64,000 bases of DNA from assembly GCA_009773475.1 (NCBI GenBank), contig WSXV01000019.1:1-64000 (forward strand), written 5' to 3'. Both the position numbers and the translations under genes were made by a program. This document shows positions 1 to 8,960 of the stretch, piece by piece (position 1 is the stretch's first letter; the number at the start of each line of letters is the position of its first letter). The notes below the pieces were generated by a model, which made no database searches, had not been told where the DNA came from, and saw only the letters and a list, made by a program, of their open reading frames with translations. The DNA is from Desulfobulbaceae bacterium. Lineage in GTDB: Bacteria > Desulfobacterota > Desulfobulbia > Desulfobulbales > Desulfocapsaceae.

Positions 1-52
1 AATAGTCGCCCAAGAAAATGTTTGGGTTTTAAAACACCCAATGAATTGTTTT

Positions 53-84
53 TCGGGACATAACCCGAGAGTTGCATTTGCAAC
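53..84. repeat. Two short inverted repeats downstream of pilC
   Basis: TCGGG/CCCGA (53-57 and 64-68) and GTTGCA-TT-TGCAAC (71-84) lie just beyond the pilC stop codon. They could form small hairpins in the pilC transcript. Neither is followed by a convincing T-run on the minus strand, so they are not called as a terminator. Nothing else is recognised between position 1 and pilC. Confidence 0.3.
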
Positions 85-113
85 TTGAATCTAAGATTTG
101 TTTTCTCGTTATT

Positions 114-1325
114 TTATCCTCCAATAACAGATGCCATGGAAAAGATCGGCAGATACATGGCAACAACAATACCGCCTATCATTCCCCCTAAAAAAACCAT
201 CATGAATGGTTCAATCATGGATGTAAGATTACTAACCGCTTGATCGACCTCTTCGTCATAAAAATCAGCAATTTTTGCCAGCATTGAATCCAGCGCACCA
301 ACAGATTCACCAACATTAATCATCTGAACCACCATGTTTGGGAAAACACCACTCTCCTCCAGGGGTTCAGCAATGGGCCGTCCTTCACTGATGCTTTCTG
401 CTACTCTAAAAACCGCTGCCTCAATAACCTTGTTACCGGAGGTTTTGGCAACAACCTGGAGGGCGTCTAGGATTGGGACGCCACTTTGAAGCATGGTGCT
501 AAGCGTTCTTGTAAATTTTGCAACAGCAACTTTTCTTATAAGGGGACCAACAACCGGTGCCCGCAAAAGCATTGCATCAATCCTATATCGACCTTTCTCT
601 GTATGATATATTTTTTTAATACCATACACCAAGGCAAATATTCCCATAATCAAGAAGAGAAAATTTGATTTTACAAAATTACTCAACTGTACCACTAATT
701 GTGTGGGAATGGGTAGCGCAGCACCCATACTGGAAAACATCTCCTCAAATACAGGTATTACAAAAATTAAAATGACTCCTAAGATCAGGAAAGAGATGGC
801 CAGGCAAATAGCAGGATAAGTCATTGCTCCTTTAATTTTTTTGGTCAAAGCCATTGATTTTTCTTTGAAGCCTGCCAAGCGTCCAAGAATGGTGTCGAGA
901 ATACCACCCGTTTCGCCTGCCTCAATCATATTTGCAAAAAGGCTATCAAAGACCGTAGGGTGCTTACGCATGGCGTCAGCAATGGTCGTTCCCGTCTCCA
1001 CATCTCTCTTGATCGCGGTAAGAACAGCTTTAAAGGTCGTATTGTCTTGCTGCTTAGCAAGAATTTCAAGGCTTTGGATAAGAGGTAAGCCGGCATCGAT
1101 CATTGTAGAAAGTTGTCTGGTAAAGATTACAAGATCTTTACCAGTTACTTTAGGTTTAAAAAATGCTATATTTTCGAAGAGATCTTTCGGTTTTTCTTTG
1201 ATAACAATGTCTTGAATCCGCAGACGTTTAACATGTGCTAAGGCCGCTGCCTGGTCAGGAGATTCTACCTCACCTTTGCGTTTGACTCCTTGTGAATTTA
1301 CCCCTTTCCACACATAAACCGGCAT
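114..1325 (-). CDS. pilC: Type IV pilus inner-membrane platform protein PilC (GspF family)
   Basis: This 403-residue protein is the inner-membrane platform of a type IV pilus, where it links the cytoplasmic assembly and retraction ATPases to the pilin fibre. Two T2SSF/GspF repeats are visible, about residues 65-190 and 270-392. Each has a Phe-Thr-Arg-Leu/Thr-rich start and a conserved GE(T/S)xGxL motif. There are hydrophobic segments near residues 170-195, 220-240 and at the C-terminus, as in the family. The length is typical. The ATG is preceded by AGAGGGG at good spacing. The usual partners pilB/pilT are not in the window, and a gene-free gap of about 400 bases lies upstream. A GspF of a type II secretion system is the main alternative. 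Confidence 0.9.
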   Translation of the reverse strand: MPVYVWKGVNSQGVKRKGEVESPDQAAALAHVKRLRIQDIVIKEKPKDLFENIAFFKPKVTGKDLVIFTRQLSTMIDAGLPLIQSLEILAKQQDNTTFKAVLTAIKRDVETGTTIADAMRKHPTVFDSLFANMIEAGETGGILDTILGRLAGFKEKSMALTKKIKGAMTYPAICLAISFLILGVILIFVIPVFEEMFSSMGAALPIPTQLVVQLSNFVKSNFLFLIMGIFALVYGIKKIYHTEKGRYRIDAMLLRAPVVGPLIRKVAVAKFTRTLSTMLQSGVPILDALQVVAKTSGNKVIEAAVFRVAESISEGRPIAEPLEESGVFPNMVVQMINVGESVGALDSMLAKIADFYDEEVDQAVSNLTSMIEPFMMVFLGGMIGGIVVAMYLPIFSMASVIGG

Positions 1326-1724
1326 GACTAATCCCCTCTTAGACGTGTTGGGTAGAAGATATTTTTTAGTTAATGCTATATGTGACTAATAAAGCAGCAA
1401 ATATGAACATACATCGTTTTTGAATATGCTGAGACATTGCAAAAATGTGACAATAATCTATTCAATATATTGGTTTTCATTCTATCTTAAGAACTTGCTG
1501 AATACAAGTCCGTAGCGATAAGGGACTCATTTTTCTATTCTTTTAGAAGTAAATATAAAGTTAGCTGAAGATAGAACAATTTTTTTAGCTTGAGAAAAGC
1601 TAAACTTTTTGTTATTAATGTTCGATTGATTTATTTGACTATGCTCGTATAGGCTGAGACTTTAATGATCTTTAGTCCTAAGAAATATGACATGATTTAA
1701 AGTTGTTGAAATAAGGAGAGTAAA
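1326..1724. other. AT-rich intergenic region, no gene
   Basis: This gap separates the divergent pilC and PxxKW-protein genes, so it should hold both promoters. I see no credible open reading frame and no convincing -35/-10 pair. The only clear signals are the ribosome binding sites at its two ends. Confidence 0.5.
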
Positions 1725-1976
1725 ATGCAAAAACAAGTTCTGAAAAGTTATAATGAAAGAAATTTTAAAAATGTAATTGAGAAATGTTCAGGATGCGAAC
1801 GAATAGTTGAAGAAAATGGTGTTCAGTTTTGTAAGACTTTCATGCAGCCAGAGGCTAAATGGCATTTAGGGATTTGTAATTTTGCAACCCATGCCAAGCC
1901 TGAAATTACTGTCGTGACCATTCGTGTTAATCCTTTGAAGGCCGCTAAACGAGCTTCCGCTAAAGGAAAGAAATAG
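1725..1976 (+). CDS. PxxKW-family small cysteine-rich protein
   Basis: This 83-residue protein contains Pro-Glu-Ala-Lys-Trp (42-46), matching the PxxKW motif that names a family of small Cys-rich proteins found mainly in Desulfobacterota. Four cysteines (21, 24, 36, 51), arranged CxxC-x11-C-x14-C, could bind a metal or Fe-S centre. The C-terminal tail is Lys/Ala-rich and basic. AAGGAGAG lies just upstream of the ATG and a strong terminator follows, so the gene is probably a single transcription unit. The family's function is not known to me. Metal binding is inferred only from the cysteine spacing. Lineage is the main information this gene gives. Confidence 0.8.
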   Translation: MQKQVLKSYNERNFKNVIEKCSGCERIVEENGVQFCKTFMQPEAKWHLGICNFATHAKPEITVVTIRVNPLKAAKRASAKGKK

Positions 1977-1992
1977 TTTCTTATATTATTAT

Positions 1993-2036
1993 AAAAAAAA
2001 AGCTCTTGTTCATTTATGAACAAGAGCTTTTTTTTT
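1993..2036. terminator. Bidirectional intrinsic terminator
   Basis: A perfect 13-bp stem (2001-2013 with 2016-2028) has a 2-base loop. It is flanked by an A-run on the left and a T-run on the right. It therefore terminates the PxxKW gene on the plus strand and the nuo operon on the minus strand. Confidence 0.92.
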
Positions 2037-2109
2037 GTCAATTTTAATGATGGCTTACAAGAATCTTTCTAATTCTTTTTATTGAACCTGGTAAGTTTGA
2101 ATAACGCCA

Positions 2110-3522
2110 TTATTTAATGGATTGAACTGCTAACGATGCAAAATCTATAAATTTTTGAGGAACTACACCCATAATTACTATAATGAAAACTAATAGCAAG
2201 GATGTAGCATTTGTAAAAAAACCGCTAGTAATTGAAGTACTCTTTTCTGGATCGCTACAAAAAGTTATCCGAACCACTGAAAGATAATAGAAAATAGCAA
2301 TGGCTGTGTTGATGGCTGCGAGAATAACCAGAAGAAGATAGCCTTGTTTTAGGGCTCCTGTTAGCAGCATGAATTTACCCATAAAGCCAACAAAAGGTGG
2401 AATTCCGGCAAGCGCAAAAAGAGCTATAGCCATTGTTACAGCTAATATTGGAGCACGTTTGTGTAAGCCGCTTAAATCGCTAATCAGTAGGTTTTCGCCA
2501 TTTTTGGAAATAGAACAGATAACCAGAAAGCAGGCTAAATTCATTACGACATAGCCTATGATATAGTATATGGAGTTAGCATAACCGCTCAGCTGGAACG
2601 TTAAAAGGCCTAACAGAACAAAGCCCGCATGGGCAATGCCTGAGAACCCAAGCATGCGTTTTATGTCAGTTTGAACAAGGGCCGACAAATTGCCGTAGAA
2701 CATAGAGAGTACGGCGCATACCATTAATATCGTGACAATTGTCTGTCCTTCAGCATTCACCATGCTAATTAGTCTAATAAGTAAAGCAACTGCTGCAAGT
2801 TTAGGAACAGAGGCAATGAAAGCAGTGGTTTCATTGGAGGCACCTTCGTAGACATCAGGTACCCAAAAATGAAATGGAAAGAGAGCAAGTTTATAGAAAA
2901 AACCTGCTAGTACCATCATGATGGCTATAATTGCAGCAGGTTGAGTGTACATCTCAGAAAGTTTTACCATCACCACATTAAGTTGGGTGGATCCTGTTAA
3001 GCCAAACATATAACTCATGCCAAAGAGCATGAATCCCGTAGCGGTAACACCAAAAAGCAGATATTTAATACCTGCCTCCATTTGAAAACGGTAGCTTCCA
3101 CCTTCGTCACGCATGGGGACCATGATATAGACGGCAAATGAGGAGAGTTCTAAGGCTATAAAGATGGCAAGAAGTTCAACGCTGGAAACCAACATCATGA
3201 GCCCGAGAACGCTCACGAACATGAAAAGATAATATTCAGGATGAACGGTACTTTTTATACTCTTTAGCTTTTGGCCAAGGATAAGCACAATAAGAAAGGA
3301 TCCGGCAATTAAGCTCTTAAAAACCTGCGAGTATAAATCTACCTTGTAGGAATTATAAAAAAGAATTCCTTTTTCATTAAAGCTTACAATAGTCGCTACA
3401 AAGATTGCTGATCCGAGACAAATGGCAATCGTTTTCATTTTGTTGGAGTCAGGTTTACCAAGACTGACCATAAAAATGATCAAACTTGCTCCAAGCAGTG
3501 TTAACTCAGGTAGAAATTGCAT
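2110..3522 (-). CDS. nuoN: NADH-quinone oxidoreductase-like complex, subunit N
   Basis: This 470-residue polytopic membrane protein is the NuoN-type antiporter-like subunit that translocates protons in the membrane arm of complex I. The lysine-bearing half-channel segment (PFHFWVPDVYEGAS, then a Lys in ASVPKLAAV) and the Glu-containing helix (ALELSSF) are present. About 14 hydrophobic helices can be counted. It is the last gene of the leftward nuo operon, 33 bases after nuoM, and precedes the bidirectional terminator. The length matches the family. NuoN, rather than NuoM or NuoL, is assigned from the DVYEGAS signature and the terminal position. Confidence 0.95.
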   Translation of the reverse strand: MQFLPELTLLGASLIIFMVSLGKPDSNKMKTIAICLGSAIFVATIVSFNEKGILFYNSYKVDLYSQVFKSLIAGSFLIVLILGQKLKSIKSTVHPEYYLFMFVSVLGLMMLVSSVELLAIFIALELSSFAVYIMVPMRDEGGSYRFQMEAGIKYLLFGVTATGFMLFGMSYMFGLTGSTQLNVVMVKLSEMYTQPAAIIAIMMVLAGFFYKLALFPFHFWVPDVYEGASNETTAFIASVPKLAAVALLIRLISMVNAEGQTIVTILMVCAVLSMFYGNLSALVQTDIKRMLGFSGIAHAGFVLLGLLTFQLSGYANSIYYIIGYVVMNLACFLVICSISKNGENLLISDLSGLHKRAPILAVTMAIALFALAGIPPFVGFMGKFMLLTGALKQGYLLLVILAAINTAIAIFYYLSVVRITFCSDPEKSTSITSGFFTNATSLLLVFIIVIMGVVPQKFIDFASLAVQSIK

Positions 3523-3555
3523 ATCTATTACCTTTAGTTATTGATAAAGATTCGA

Positions 3556-5082
3556 TTAATGAAAAATTAATTCTGCGGCAGTAACAACTTGACCTTGGTG
3601 TGCATGGAACTGATCCAGCAGATTCACTACACTGGTATGCATAAGATTGATAAAAGGTTGAGGGCCAAGTCCAATCCAGAAAACAAAAAAGAGGAAAGGG
3701 GTCAAGGTTACTATTTCACGGACATTTAAATCAGTTAGCCAAGACTGGTCGGGATTATCCGTCCCTCCCCAGACAATTTTTTGAAGCATACGCAACATGT
3801 AGGCAGCGGCTAGTACTGCCCCTGGGATAGCCGCTAAAGCAAGCGGAGTACTGTATTTAAATGCGCCGGCAAGGATTAAAAATTCACCGACAAAACTGTT
3901 AGTCCCTGGAAAGCCAAAAGAAGAAAGGGAGAAAAAAGTAAGAAAGGTAACGTAGATCGGCATGTATTTGCCAACACCGGTGGCTGAACGAAGTTCTCTA
4001 CTGTGCGTCCTTTCATAAATCATTCCCACGCAAAGGAACAGGGCGCCAGTGGTAACGCCATGATTAATCATTTGCAGAATAGCACCTTCAACTCCCTCAA
4101 TGTTCATTACAAATATACCAAGCGTGACAAAGCCCATATGACCAACGGAGGAGTAGGCAATCAGTTTTTTCATGTCATTTTGAGCAAGCGCGGTAAATCC
4201 TCCGTAAATAATGCCGGCAACGGATAACCAGAGAACATAGGGCATGAAAATGGTTGTGGCTTCGGGAGTAATGGGTAAGGCAAAGCGAAGAAAGCCGTAA
4301 GTTCCCATTTTTAATAACACGGATGCCAGAATGACAGAACCGGCTGTTGGAGCTTCGACGTGAGCTGCCGGTAACCATGTGTGAAACGGAAACATTGGTA
4401 CTTTGATGGCAAAAGCGAGGAAAAAAGCAAGAAAAATATATACTTGGCTTGTAAGCGAGTAATTTTTCCACATCATGTCAGGGATGAAAAACGAGTAATT
4501 ATTTGTTTTGTAAAGCCAAATAATTCCAACAAGAAGCATTATTGAGCCAGCTAAGGTGTATAGAAAAAACTTGATTGAAGCATAAATTTTCCTTGGGCCA
4601 CCCCATATACCGATGAGTAGATACATAGGAATGAGCATAGCTTCCCAAAGAATATAAAATAAGACAAAATCAAGGGCTACAAAGACGCCTAGCATCGATG
4701 TTTCCATGATCAGTAAGCAGATCATGAATGTTTGCACCCGTGTTTTAATGTAACTCCACGACGCCAGCACACAGAGAGGCATAATAAGGGTGGTAAGCAT
4801 TACGAGCAGGATGGAGATTCCGTCTACTCCTATTACATATTGAATATTAAGAGATTTGACCCAACTGCATTGCTGTACGAATTGAAATTTAGCTGAGTTT
4901 GTGTCAAAGTTTGTGAGGAGTGGAATGGATAGTATGGCAGTAAGTGTGGTGACCCCAAGCGCCCAGTATCGAGCAAAGAATTCATTTTGCACAAAGAGTA
5001 ATATTAGTGCTCCAGCTAGGGGCAAAAAAATTAGAGTACTCAGAATGTAAGGATAATCTGAATTAAAGAGTAGTTGATCCAT
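3556..5082 (-). CDS. nuoM: NADH-quinone oxidoreductase-like complex, subunit M
   Basis: This 508-residue protein is an antiporter-like proton-pumping subunit of the complex I membrane arm. The helix with the key Glu (LFYILWEAMLIPMYLLIG) and the Lys/His channel segment (PMFPFHTWLPAAHVEAPT, then SVLLKMGTYG) are both clear. So is the NDMKKLIAYSSVGHMGF motif. Size and motifs are typical of NuoM/ND4. It lies 26 bases after the NuoL-like gene and 33 before nuoN, in the expected L-M-N order. Nothing is unusual within the gene. The unusual feature is that two further antiporter-like genes precede it instead of one. Confidence 0.95.
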   Translation of the reverse strand: MDQLLFNSDYPYILSTLIFLPLAGALILLFVQNEFFARYWALGVTTLTAILSIPLLTNFDTNSAKFQFVQQCSWVKSLNIQYVIGVDGISILLVMLTTLIMPLCVLASWSYIKTRVQTFMICLLIMETSMLGVFVALDFVLFYILWEAMLIPMYLLIGIWGGPRKIYASIKFFLYTLAGSIMLLVGIIWLYKTNNYSFFIPDMMWKNYSLTSQVYIFLAFFLAFAIKVPMFPFHTWLPAAHVEAPTAGSVILASVLLKMGTYGFLRFALPITPEATTIFMPYVLWLSVAGIIYGGFTALAQNDMKKLIAYSSVGHMGFVTLGIFVMNIEGVEGAILQMINHGVTTGALFLCVGMIYERTHSRELRSATGVGKYMPIYVTFLTFFSLSSFGFPGTNSFVGEFLILAGAFKYSTPLALAAIPGAVLAAAYMLRMLQKIVWGGTDNPDQSWLTDLNVREIVTLTPFLFFVFWIGLGPQPFINLMHTSVVNLLDQFHAHQGQVVTAAELIFH

Positions 5083-5108
5083 TCCTGGTGGTCCTCAAAA
5101 TCAGGGGT

Positions 5109-6878
5109 TTATAGCCAGACGAAAGCTACAAGAATAACAGCTACAAAGGTAACCGTATAATATATTGTCTGCTGAATCTGACCGCGCTGGAGAACCAGGC
5201 TGACACGTCGACCTATGGAACGAACACAATGGGCCGATCCATCAACCAAGCCATCAATTCCATTCCAGTCAAACCATGACAAGAAGCGAGCTAGAACCAT
5301 AAGCAGTACAAGGCCAACGGAACGGTAAATGTGACTGATTGCCGTGTCGATTGGTGCGATAATTTTTTTAACAAACAGGAAAAAGAACTGTGAACCTCGC
5401 CGCCATATAATATCACAATCGACATTGATGCCCCGCAATTCCGGAGGATAAATTCCAGTTACCATGAGAATCGTAAATGCCAGTGCTGAGAAGAAGAGTA
5501 GCTGCAGCATCAATACAACATGACTAGCCGTATATGGAATGTAGGCGGCCGCTGCTTCTGGATAAGGGAGAATTGAATACAGGGTCTGAGGAAAGACACC
5601 AAGGAAAATACATAAAAAGGCTGCCAGCCCCATCGCAATGAGCATATTAAGGGGGGCTTCTTTCGTTCGGATCCCAGAGTCATGAGCAAAAAAAGCAAAG
5701 TATGGAATTTTTATTCCGGAATGGTGAAAGACACCCGCTGAGGCAAAGATTAAAATTAACCAGACAATGGCGAGATGTTGGGCTCCACAGGCGGAAATAA
5801 TCATCGCTTTACTGATAAAGCCACTTGTTAAAGGAAAACCGGATATTGATGCGGCTCCAATGATACAAAAAATAGTGGTAAGTGGCATTGACTTATGCAA
5901 TCCGCCTAGATCCGTACCGTTAATCTTTCCGGTCCGATACAGTACTGCACCCATACTCATGAATAAAAGAGCTTTATAAAGAATATGGGCAAAGGCATGG
6001 GCTGCCGTGCCGTTAATCGAAAGCTCTGTACCTATGCCCACCCCAACCATCATAAAGCCTACTTGATTGATGAGGCTGTATGAAAGAACTTTGCGAAGAT
6101 CATTTTCAATGACCGCATAAAATATTGGAAAGGCAGCCATAATTGCTCCTAAAATAACAAGTTCAGGAGTGCCTGGGAATGATCTCGCAAGGACGTAAAC
6201 TGCTGTTTTCGTTGTAAAGGCACTGAGAACTACAGTACCGGTAACAGACGCTTCAGGGTAAGCATCAGGGAGCCATGCATGAAAAAAAGGCCACGCACAA
6301 TTGACACCGAACCCAAGAAATATGAGGGTATGAGCAAGGCCATTCAAACCAAGAAAACCAAACTCAATGGAGCCCGTGTTGTGAAATTTTAGAACTATGC
6401 CCGCAAGAAGCAAAAGGCCGCCAGCAATATGAACCAGTGCATATCTAAAAGCAGCTTTCCTGGCAGAATCAGTATTTCTAGCGAGGATAAGGCACGTAGA
6501 GCCAATGGTCATTACTTCCCAGAATATAAAAAGGCTTACGAGATCCCCGGCAAATACAACACCAAGGGCTGCTCCTGCATAAATAAAGGCTGCCCAATAC
6601 TCCATCGCGCGTCGTATGTGCAAGGCATATATGACAGTGAGAAAGGTTATAATATGAAAAATATAGCCCCAAACTTTACTCAGTCGATCTATATGTCCAA
6701 AAATCAAATCAAACTGGAGAAAATGAACAACCCAGTAGGTGCCCTCGGGCATAGTCATAACATTAAAGAAGCCTACCACGGGCAGGAGTAGCATAAAGGC
6801 TGCTCTTAATCGAGTCGGAAGCAGAGGGATGCAGAAAGCTCCACCAATAAAGAGTAGAGCCGGTGGGAAATTACTCAT
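5109..6878 (-). CDS. NuoL-position antiporter-like subunit, MrpD/HyfB-like, with long C-terminal extension
   Basis: This 589-residue protein has the proton-transporting membrane transporter fold. It has the Glu helix (LFIFWEVMTIG), the channel segment (FFHAWLPDAYPEAS, then Lys in FTTKTAVYV) and ENDLRKVLSYSLINQVGF. The core resembles MrpD/HyfB proteins more than classical NuoL. After the core (about residue 430) come further membrane segments and an amphipathic stretch. The final part (WNGIDGLVDGSAHC, then QRGQIQQT and a last helix) recalls the NuoL C-terminus, which carries the lateral helix. It occupies the NuoL place next to nuoM and is probably the distal pump. Its start overlaps the small upstream gene by 8 bases. 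Confidence 0.8.
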   Translation of the reverse strand: MSNFPPALLFIGGAFCIPLLPTRLRAAFMLLLPVVGFFNVMTMPEGTYWVVHFLQFDLIFGHIDRLSKVWGYIFHIITFLTVIYALHIRRAMEYWAAFIYAGAALGVVFAGDLVSLFIFWEVMTIGSTCLILARNTDSARKAAFRYALVHIAGGLLLLAGIVLKFHNTGSIEFGFLGLNGLAHTLIFLGFGVNCAWPFFHAWLPDAYPEASVTGTVVLSAFTTKTAVYVLARSFPGTPELVILGAIMAAFPIFYAVIENDLRKVLSYSLINQVGFMMVGVGIGTELSINGTAAHAFAHILYKALLFMSMGAVLYRTGKINGTDLGGLHKSMPLTTIFCIIGAASISGFPLTSGFISKAMIISACGAQHLAIVWLILIFASAGVFHHSGIKIPYFAFFAHDSGIRTKEAPLNMLIAMGLAAFLCIFLGVFPQTLYSILPYPEAAAAYIPYTASHVVLMLQLLFFSALAFTILMVTGIYPPELRGINVDCDIIWRRGSQFFFLFVKKIIAPIDTAISHIYRSVGLVLLMVLARFLSWFDWNGIDGLVDGSAHCVRSIGRRVSLVLQRGQIQQTIYYTVTFVAVILVAFVWL

Positions 6879-7110
6879 AATAATTCTCCTCTCTTTTGAG
6901 TAAAGGCCTCAAAATATATTTAGCACCGAGGACTAATCCAACACATCCGACAAATCCAAAAATGGAAAAGAAGCCAAACCAGTTCTCCCAAGGAAAGTCA
7001 GCGTGATGTTGAATCTTCCCGTCGGCCAGAAAAAGAAGGAAGCATATTGAATATAAAGTGATACGAATACATTTTATATTTCTTGGTTTTTCAAAGAATG
7101 ATTTTTCCAT
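6871..7110 (-). CDS. Small two-helix membrane protein within the nuo operon
   Basis: This 79-residue protein has two hydrophobic segments (about residues 17-30 and 42-70), a basic N-terminus and an acidic C-terminal end. The ATG at 7110 is preceded by AGGTG. The gene sits 26 bases after one antiporter-like gene and overlaps the next by 8, so it is translated as part of the operon. I recognise no family. From its position between two antiporter-like subunits I infer a small accessory subunit of the membrane arm, perhaps bridging the extra pump. A longer reading frame upstream has no ribosome binding site and overlaps the neighbouring gene. Confidence 0.7.
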   Translation of the reverse strand: MEKSFFEKPRNIKCIRITLYSICFLLFLADGKIQHHADFPWENWFGFFSIFGFVGCVGLVLGAKYILRPLLKREENYYE

Positions 7111-7136
7111 AATTACACCTACTCTTTCTGTATTCT

Positions 7137-8615
7137 TTATGGCAGCATTGCCTGTGCCAAACTGATAAATAAGGAGGGGTTGAAGAATAAATACATAGTA
7201 AGGCTTGCGGTGAGCATAATAGGAATGACCATTGCCCATGGTGCTTCTGCTCTTTCACTCGTTTCTCCAGCGGGCAATTTTTTGAAAAAGGCTGCATAAA
7301 TCGGTGGAATAAAGTATCCGGCGTTCAGGATAGTACTAAAGAGTAAAAAACCTACAATGAGCATTTGGTTGGCGTCCAGAGCTCCTTGCAGGAGGTACCA
7401 TTTAGAAATAAATCCCGCAAAAAGAGGCATCCCAATCATGCTGAAAGCTCCGATGGTAAAAGCACCCATTGTGAAGGGCATTTTTTTAGCGAGACCATCC
7501 AATTGACTGATATTTGTTTTATGGCTGGCAATAAAAATAGCACCAGCGCACCAGAATAAAGTGATCTTAGCGAAGGCGTGATTAGCAATGTGAATGACAC
7601 CACCAGTTATGCCATTATTACTCAGCAAAAAAACACCCACCAAAATATAAGAGAGCTGACTTATTGTTGAGTAGGCTAATCGTTCTTTAAGATTATCTTT
7701 GGTTAAGGCAATGATTGAGGCAAGTGTTATCGTTGTTATGACTATGCAGACCCCGGTAACATCGAGATGAAATTTGTGAAGCATATCAGTGCCAAATACA
7801 TAAAGCATCACTCGACTTGTGCAAAAAACACCAACCTTGACCACTGCTACTGCATGAAGCAGGGCCGATACAGGCGTCGGGGCAACCATGGCGCCCGGAA
7901 GCCAATGATGAAAGGGCATGACTCCATTTTTGGCCAACCCGAAGAGGCAAAAGAGGAAAAGGAGCAGAACAAGATTTTTATCAATATTAGCTGGTAAAAT
8001 TCCACTGGTAGTGTTGTTTGCGAAGTCCAAATTCCCAACCAGTACGAAAATGAGAATCATCGCCGGCAGAAAAAGTAATTTTGCCGTTGTTGTCAAATAG
8101 ATGATATATTTTCGAGCACCACTGTATCCCTTTTCATCCTGATTATGGGCTACAAGGGGATAGGTACAAATGGAAACAATTTCGTAAAAAAGGTACATGG
8201 TAAAAATGTTGTCAGAGAATGCCACACCGATGGCTCCAAAGATGGCCAAAGCAAAGCATGCATTAAATCGTGTTTGGGCGTGCTCATTGTGGGCTCTCAT
8301 GTAGCCCATGGAGTAGAAGACAGCGATGGTCCAGAGAGAGGATGCCACCAAAGCAAAGATCATTGACATCGCATCAGCCCGGAGGGTGACAGATAAACCA
8401 GGCAGGATGTTGAACATTTGAAAGACTAAGGTCTTCCCTGAAAGTACTGTCGGAATCATCGATGCGACCAGTAAAAACAGGACGATTGAGGTCACTGACG
8501 AGATCCCTTCCCGGAAATTTTCATCTTTCCCGTAGAGCAAGACACCTATGGTGCCCATGAGGGGCACGAGAAGGGTGATAAGAAGTTTAGCAGAACTGAT
8601 CGTTGTTGTATCCAT
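7137..8615 (-). CDS. Additional antiporter-like (MrpD/NuoL-family) subunit
   Basis: This 492-residue polytopic protein has all the hallmarks of a proton/cation-translocating antiporter subunit. These are the Glu helix (MYLFYEIVSICTYPLVAH), the channel segment (PFHHWLPGAMVAPTPVSA, then Lys in AVAVVKVGVF) and LKERLAYSTISQLSYI. The core resembles MrpD of Na+/H+ antiporters, and it lacks the long C-terminal lateral-helix extension of NuoL. It lies between nuoK and the 79-residue protein, in phase with the operon. With the downstream NuoL-like, NuoM and NuoN proteins it makes four antiporter-like subunits, one more than the canonical three. Annotation as NuoL would be a family-level call only. Confidence 0.82.
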   Translation of the reverse strand: MDTTTISSAKLLITLLVPLMGTIGVLLYGKDENFREGISSVTSIVLFLLVASMIPTVLSGKTLVFQMFNILPGLSVTLRADAMSMIFALVASSLWTIAVFYSMGYMRAHNEHAQTRFNACFALAIFGAIGVAFSDNIFTMYLFYEIVSICTYPLVAHNQDEKGYSGARKYIIYLTTTAKLLFLPAMILIFVLVGNLDFANNTTSGILPANIDKNLVLLLFLFCLFGLAKNGVMPFHHWLPGAMVAPTPVSALLHAVAVVKVGVFCTSRVMLYVFGTDMLHKFHLDVTGVCIVITTITLASIIALTKDNLKERLAYSTISQLSYILVGVFLLSNNGITGGVIHIANHAFAKITLFWCAGAIFIASHKTNISQLDGLAKKMPFTMGAFTIGAFSMIGMPLFAGFISKWYLLQGALDANQMLIVGFLLFSTILNAGYFIPPIYAAFFKKLPAGETSERAEAPWAMVIPIMLTASLTMYLFFNPSLFISLAQAMLP

Positions 8616-8633
8616 GACAGATATTCCTTTTTT

Positions 8634-8960
8634 CTATCCTTGAAGTTCGACCAGATCTTCAGTGTCGATTGATTTGTAGTTGCGATACACAGCGAGAACA
8701 ATGCTCAGTCCAATGGCTGCCTCAGCGGCCGCTATAGCCATGATGAAAAGGGTAAATATCTGGCCTACTGTGGGGTCCGGGGCGGTAAACCGGTTAAAGG
8801 CCATAAAATTAATTGAGGCTGCCGCCAGAATCAACTCTGCGGAAATTAGCATCCCAATGAGTGTCCGCCTGGTGACGAGGCCATAAATACCCATGCCGAA
8901 TAGCAAAGCTGCCAGATATAGAAATGTGTTGAGATTATTATACAGAGCAAGAATGGACAT
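8634..8960 (-). CDS. nuoK: NADH-quinone oxidoreductase-like complex, subunit K
   Basis: This 108-residue membrane protein with three helices is NuoK (ND4L/MrpC-like), which joins the antiporter-like arm to NuoJ/NuoA/NuoH. The conserved buried glutamates are visible in LIGMLISAELILAAASINF and in AIAAAEAAIGLSIVLA. The length is typical. Its start shares one base with the nuoJ stop and it ends 18 bases before the extra antiporter-like gene, so it is tightly coupled in the operon. Confidence 0.95.
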   Translation of the reverse strand: MSILALYNNLNTFLYLAALLFGMGIYGLVTRRTLIGMLISAELILAAASINFMAFNRFTAPDPTVGQIFTLFIMAIAAAEAAIGLSIVLAVYRNYKSIDTEDLVELQG

